NCBI GenBank assembly: GCA_937926555.1
Contig: CALAZX010000184.1
Coordinates: 1-8,701, forward strand
DNA: 8,701 nt
From: an uncultured Negativicutes bacterium
Lineage (GTDB): Bacteria > Bacillota > Negativicutes > Acidaminococcales > Acidaminococcaceae
Direction: 5' to 3'
Part shown: positions 6,991 through 8,701 of the stretch, piece after piece
How positions within the stretch are numbered: position 1 is the first letter of the stretch
Layout of the letters: each line of letters opens with the position of its first letter
Notes under the pieces: generated by a model
Seen by the model: the letters and a program-made list of their open reading frames with translations, nothing else
Databases searched by the model: none
Told to the model about the DNA's origin: nothing
Translations under genes and position numbers: made by a program

Positions 6991-8127
6991 TCAGCGCCCC
7001 CTGTCCGCCACGTAGTTGCCCAGCACCTTGTAGAAGGAGCAGGAGTCCGTCAGGGAGTCCAGGGTCTTCCGCACCTCCGGATCCTCCAGGCTGCCGGTGA
7101 GGTCCACATGGAACACGTATTCCCAGGGTTTCCCCTCGATGGGGCGGGACTCCAGGCTCAGCAGGTTGAGTCCGCCGTCGGACAGTGTTCCCAGCATCCG
7201 GTAGAGGGAGCCGGGCTCATGCCGCACCGCCACCACCAGGGTGATCTTGTCGGCATCGGGCCGCCGCTCCTCCTTGTCGGCGATGATGAGGAACCGGGTC
7301 CGGTTGGCGTAGTCGGAGTTGATATGCTCCACCAGCACCTTCAGCCCATAGAGCTCCGCGGCCCGCCGGGAAGCCACGGCGCCCAGGGTCACATCCTTCC
7401 GCTCGCTGACCTCCTTGGCGCTGCGGGCGGTGTTGAAGAAGGGCACCGTCTCCATCTCCGGATGGCGGCGGAAGAAGTCACGGGACTGCTGGAAGCCCTG
7501 GGGATGGGAGTAGACTTTCCGGATATCCCCGATGACGGCATCCTCCAGACCCAGCAGGTTCTGGACCACAGGCACGCATTTCTCCCCCACGATATGGCAG
7601 TCGTAGCGGCGGATCAGGTCATAGACCTGGGTGATTCCCCCGGTGGAGGAGTTCTCCACCGGCAGCACGCCGTACTTCACCCTGCCGGCTTTCACGGCTT
7701 TCACCACGTCCTCGAACTCGGGATAGTTCACCTCCACCACGGGGCGCTCCCCGAAGTAGGTCTCCAGAGCCTCGTGGCTGAAAGAGCCCGGTACGCCCTG
7801 GTAGCCCACCCGGACAGGTTCCTCCCGGCTTTCCAGCTTCTCCAGCCGGTCCGCCAGCAGTTCCGTCTCCAGCTCACGGCTGGCGCCCATGATGGCCTCC
7901 ATGATATGGCGCACCTGCTCGCCGTACTCTTTTTTGTGGAGACGCTCCACCGCCCGGTCCAGGACCTTCAGCTCCCGCTCCCGGTCCAGCACCGGCATGT
8001 GGTTCTCCGCTTTCCAGGCGGCCACGCCCAGCACGATGTCCAGCCGCCGCTCCAGCACCTTCACCAGCTCGTCATCCAGTTTGTCTATCTCCTGCCGCAA
8101 GGCGTTCAGATCCAGTTCCACCGTCAT
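6991..8127 (-). CDS. pheA: Bifunctional chorismate mutase/prephenate dehydratase (P-protein)
   Basis: A 378-residue cytosolic enzyme converting chorismate to prephenate and then phenylpyruvate, the committed branch to phenylalanine. The AroQ-class mutase domain (about 1-95) has R11, R28, K39, D48, R51 and E52 at E. coli P-protein numbering, but E87 where E. coli has Gln88. The dehydratase domain (about 105-285) has G-V-P-G-S-F-S-H (111-118), P-V-E-N-S-S-T-G (156-163) and the catalytic T-R-F motif with T277. A C-terminal ACT domain (about 293-370) has P-G-S-L-Y (305-309) and E-S-R-P (326-329), the regions that bind phenylalanine, so feedback inhibition is expected. The start is uncertain: AGGAGG lies only 1 base before the ATG at 8127 but 7 bases before an in-frame GTG at 8121. 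It lies 6 bases after aroC and 1 base before aroE. Confidence 0.96.
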   Translation of the reverse strand: MTVELDLNALRQEIDKLDDELVKVLERRLDIVLGVAAWKAENHMPVLDRERELKVLDRAVERLHKKEYGEQVRHIMEAIMGASRELETELLADRLEKLESREEPVRVGYQGVPGSFSHEALETYFGERPVVEVNYPEFEDVVKAVKAGRVKYGVLPVENSSTGGITQVYDLIRRYDCHIVGEKCVPVVQNLLGLEDAVIGDIRKVYSHPQGFQQSRDFFRRHPEMETVPFFNTARSAKEVSERKDVTLGAVASRRAAELYGLKVLVEHINSDYANRTRFLIIADKEERRPDADKITLVVAVRHEPGSLYRMLGTLSDGGLNLLSLESRPIEGKPWEYVFHVDLTGSLEDPEVRKTLDSLTDSCSFYKVLGNYVADRGR

Positions 8128-8133
8128 GCCTCC
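8117..8133 (-). promoter_or_regulatory. pheA ribosome binding site with start ambiguity
   Basis: Read on the minus strand, the aroC stop TGA runs directly into GGAGGC and then ATGACGGTG. The strongest Shine-Dalgarno match, AGGAGG (8129-8134), is 1 base from the ATG but 7 bases from the GTG two codons later (8119-8121). Spacing favours the GTG, while codon strength favours the ATG, which could use the weaker GAGG lying 4 bases away. The protein differs by only two N-terminal residues. Confidence 0.6.
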
Positions 8134-8701
8134 TCATCTGTCCTGTAAGAAATCCAGCAGGCACCATGCCGCCACGCTCTCCACCACGGGAACCGCCCGG
8201 GGTACGATGCAGGGGTCGTGTCTGCCCTTTATCTCTATTATCGTATCACATTCCGCGTCCATATCCACTGTTTTCTGGGGCAGTGAGATGGAGGGCGTGG
8301 CCTTGAAGGCCACCCGGAACACCAGGGGCATGCCGTTGGTGATGCCGCCGTTGATGCCGCCGTTATGGTTGGTCTCCGTCCGCACCTCCCCCTCCTCGAA
8401 GCGGAAGGGGTCGTTGGCGTCGCTGCCCCTCATTCCCGCCAGGTTGAAGCCGCTGCCGAACTCCACCCCTTTCACCGCGGGGATGGAGAAGAGCCCGTGG
8501 GCCAGGCAGCTCTCCACGGAGTCGAAGAAGGGCTCTCCCAGTCCGGGGGGCAGCCCGGTGACCATGCACTCCACCACGCCGCCGATGCTGTCGCCGGCAT
8601 CGGCAACCTCCTCCACCAGGGCCTGCATCCGCTCTCCGGCGGCAGGGTCCAGCACCGGCCAGTGGCTCCGTCCCAGAGCCTCCAGAGTCTCAGGGCTCTC
8701 C
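8134..8701 (-). CDS. aroC: Chorismate synthase, C-terminal part (5' end outside window)
   Basis: The last 188 residues, roughly half of a typical 360-390-residue chorismate synthase. The gene enters from the right edge. The enzyme is FMN-dependent and makes chorismate from EPSP (5-enolpyruvylshikimate 3-phosphate). Signatures seen: D-S-I-G-G-V-V-E-C with L-P-P-G-L-G-E-P-F-F-D, F-S-I-P-A-V-K-G-V-E-F-G-S-G-F, N-G-G-I-N-G-G-I-T-N-G-M-P-L, and G-R-H-D-P-C-I-V-P-R-A-V-P-V-V-E near the end. The frame is open to the window edge (8700). A GTG at 8655 is internal and not a true start. The stop is 6 bases before pheA and forms part of its ribosome site. A 30-base stretch at 8221-8250 uses rare codons (ATA three times, AGA, TGT) in an otherwise GC-rich gene. 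Confidence 0.97.
   Translation of the reverse strand, partial: ESPETLEALGRSHWPVLDPAAGERMQALVEEVADAGDSIGGVVECMVTGLPPGLGEPFFDSVESCLAHGLFSIPAVKGVEFGSGFNLAGMRGSDANDPFRFEEGEVRTETNHNGGINGGITNGMPLVFRVAFKATPSISLPQKTVDMDAECDTIIEIKGRHDPCIVPRAVPVVESVAAWCLLDFLQDR

Noticed and set aside
6916..8148. A plus-strand open frame of 410 codons antisense to pheA
   Set aside because: It is His- and Gln-rich with no recognisable family, and it covers a fully conserved PheA reading frame. It is a codon-bias shadow.
8134..8655. A complete small gene starting at a GTG at 8655
   Set aside because: The frame continues to the window edge and matches the C-terminal half of chorismate synthase, so this is an internal codon of a truncated gene.
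1..8701. Search for CRISPR arrays, tRNA/rRNA genes, insertion sequences and phage or defence genes
   Set aside because: No regularly spaced repeats, tRNA-like cloverleafs, transposase motifs or terminal inverted repeats were seen. The only repeat is the short one inside the pump linker.

Overview
The window reads as ordinary, GC-rich chromosomal DNA from a bacterium with an outer membrane. It holds two converging operons separated by one strong hairpin. All coding capacity is accounted for by eight genes: seven complete and one cut by the right edge. I see no RNA genes, insertion sequences, CRISPR arrays or phage genes, and no clear sign of a new defence or mobile system.

Left half, plus strand (20-4985): a three-gene efflux operon. 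It comprises a TetR-family regulator, a periplasmic adaptor (HlyD/MFP family) and an RND inner-membrane pump. Both junctions are 4-base ATGA stop/start overlaps, so the genes are probably cotranscribed and translationally coupled. The pump has the paired TM4 aspartates of proton-driven RND exporters. No outer-membrane factor (TolC type) follows, so that channel must be encoded elsewhere, or upstream of base 1. The operon's promoter and operator are also outside the window, since only 19 bases precede the regulator.

Centre (4986-5194): a 209-base convergent intergenic region. It has a 19-pair hairpin with one mismatch and a 7-base loop at 5011-5057, probably a shared bidirectional terminator. 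The rest shows no gene or second convincing structure.

Right half, minus strand (8701 down to 5195): a tightly packed shikimate/aromatic amino acid operon read right to left: aroC (partial), pheA (chorismate mutase-prephenate dehydratase), aroE, aroK, aroQ (type II dehydroquinase). Gaps are 6, 1, -4 and -4 bases. AroQ, AroE and AroK catalyse successive steps from 3-dehydroquinate to shikimate 3-phosphate. After the EPSP synthase step (aroA, not in this window) AroC makes chorismate, and PheA diverts it to phenylpyruvate. The missing genes (aroA, aroB, DAHP synthase) may lie beyond 8701.

Organism: a tripartite-type RND pump implies an outer membrane, while a packed aroC-pheA-aroE-aroK-aroQ cluster with type II dehydroquinase recalls Firmicutes. 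Together these suggest a GC-rich member of the Negativicutes, but this is inference and other GC-rich diderms are possible. The most notable local details are an in-frame peptide repeat in the pump's TM6-TM7 linker, the pump's Lys-to-Arg change in TM10, a Glu at a key chorismate mutase position, an ambiguous pheA start, and a rare-codon AT-rich patch in aroC.
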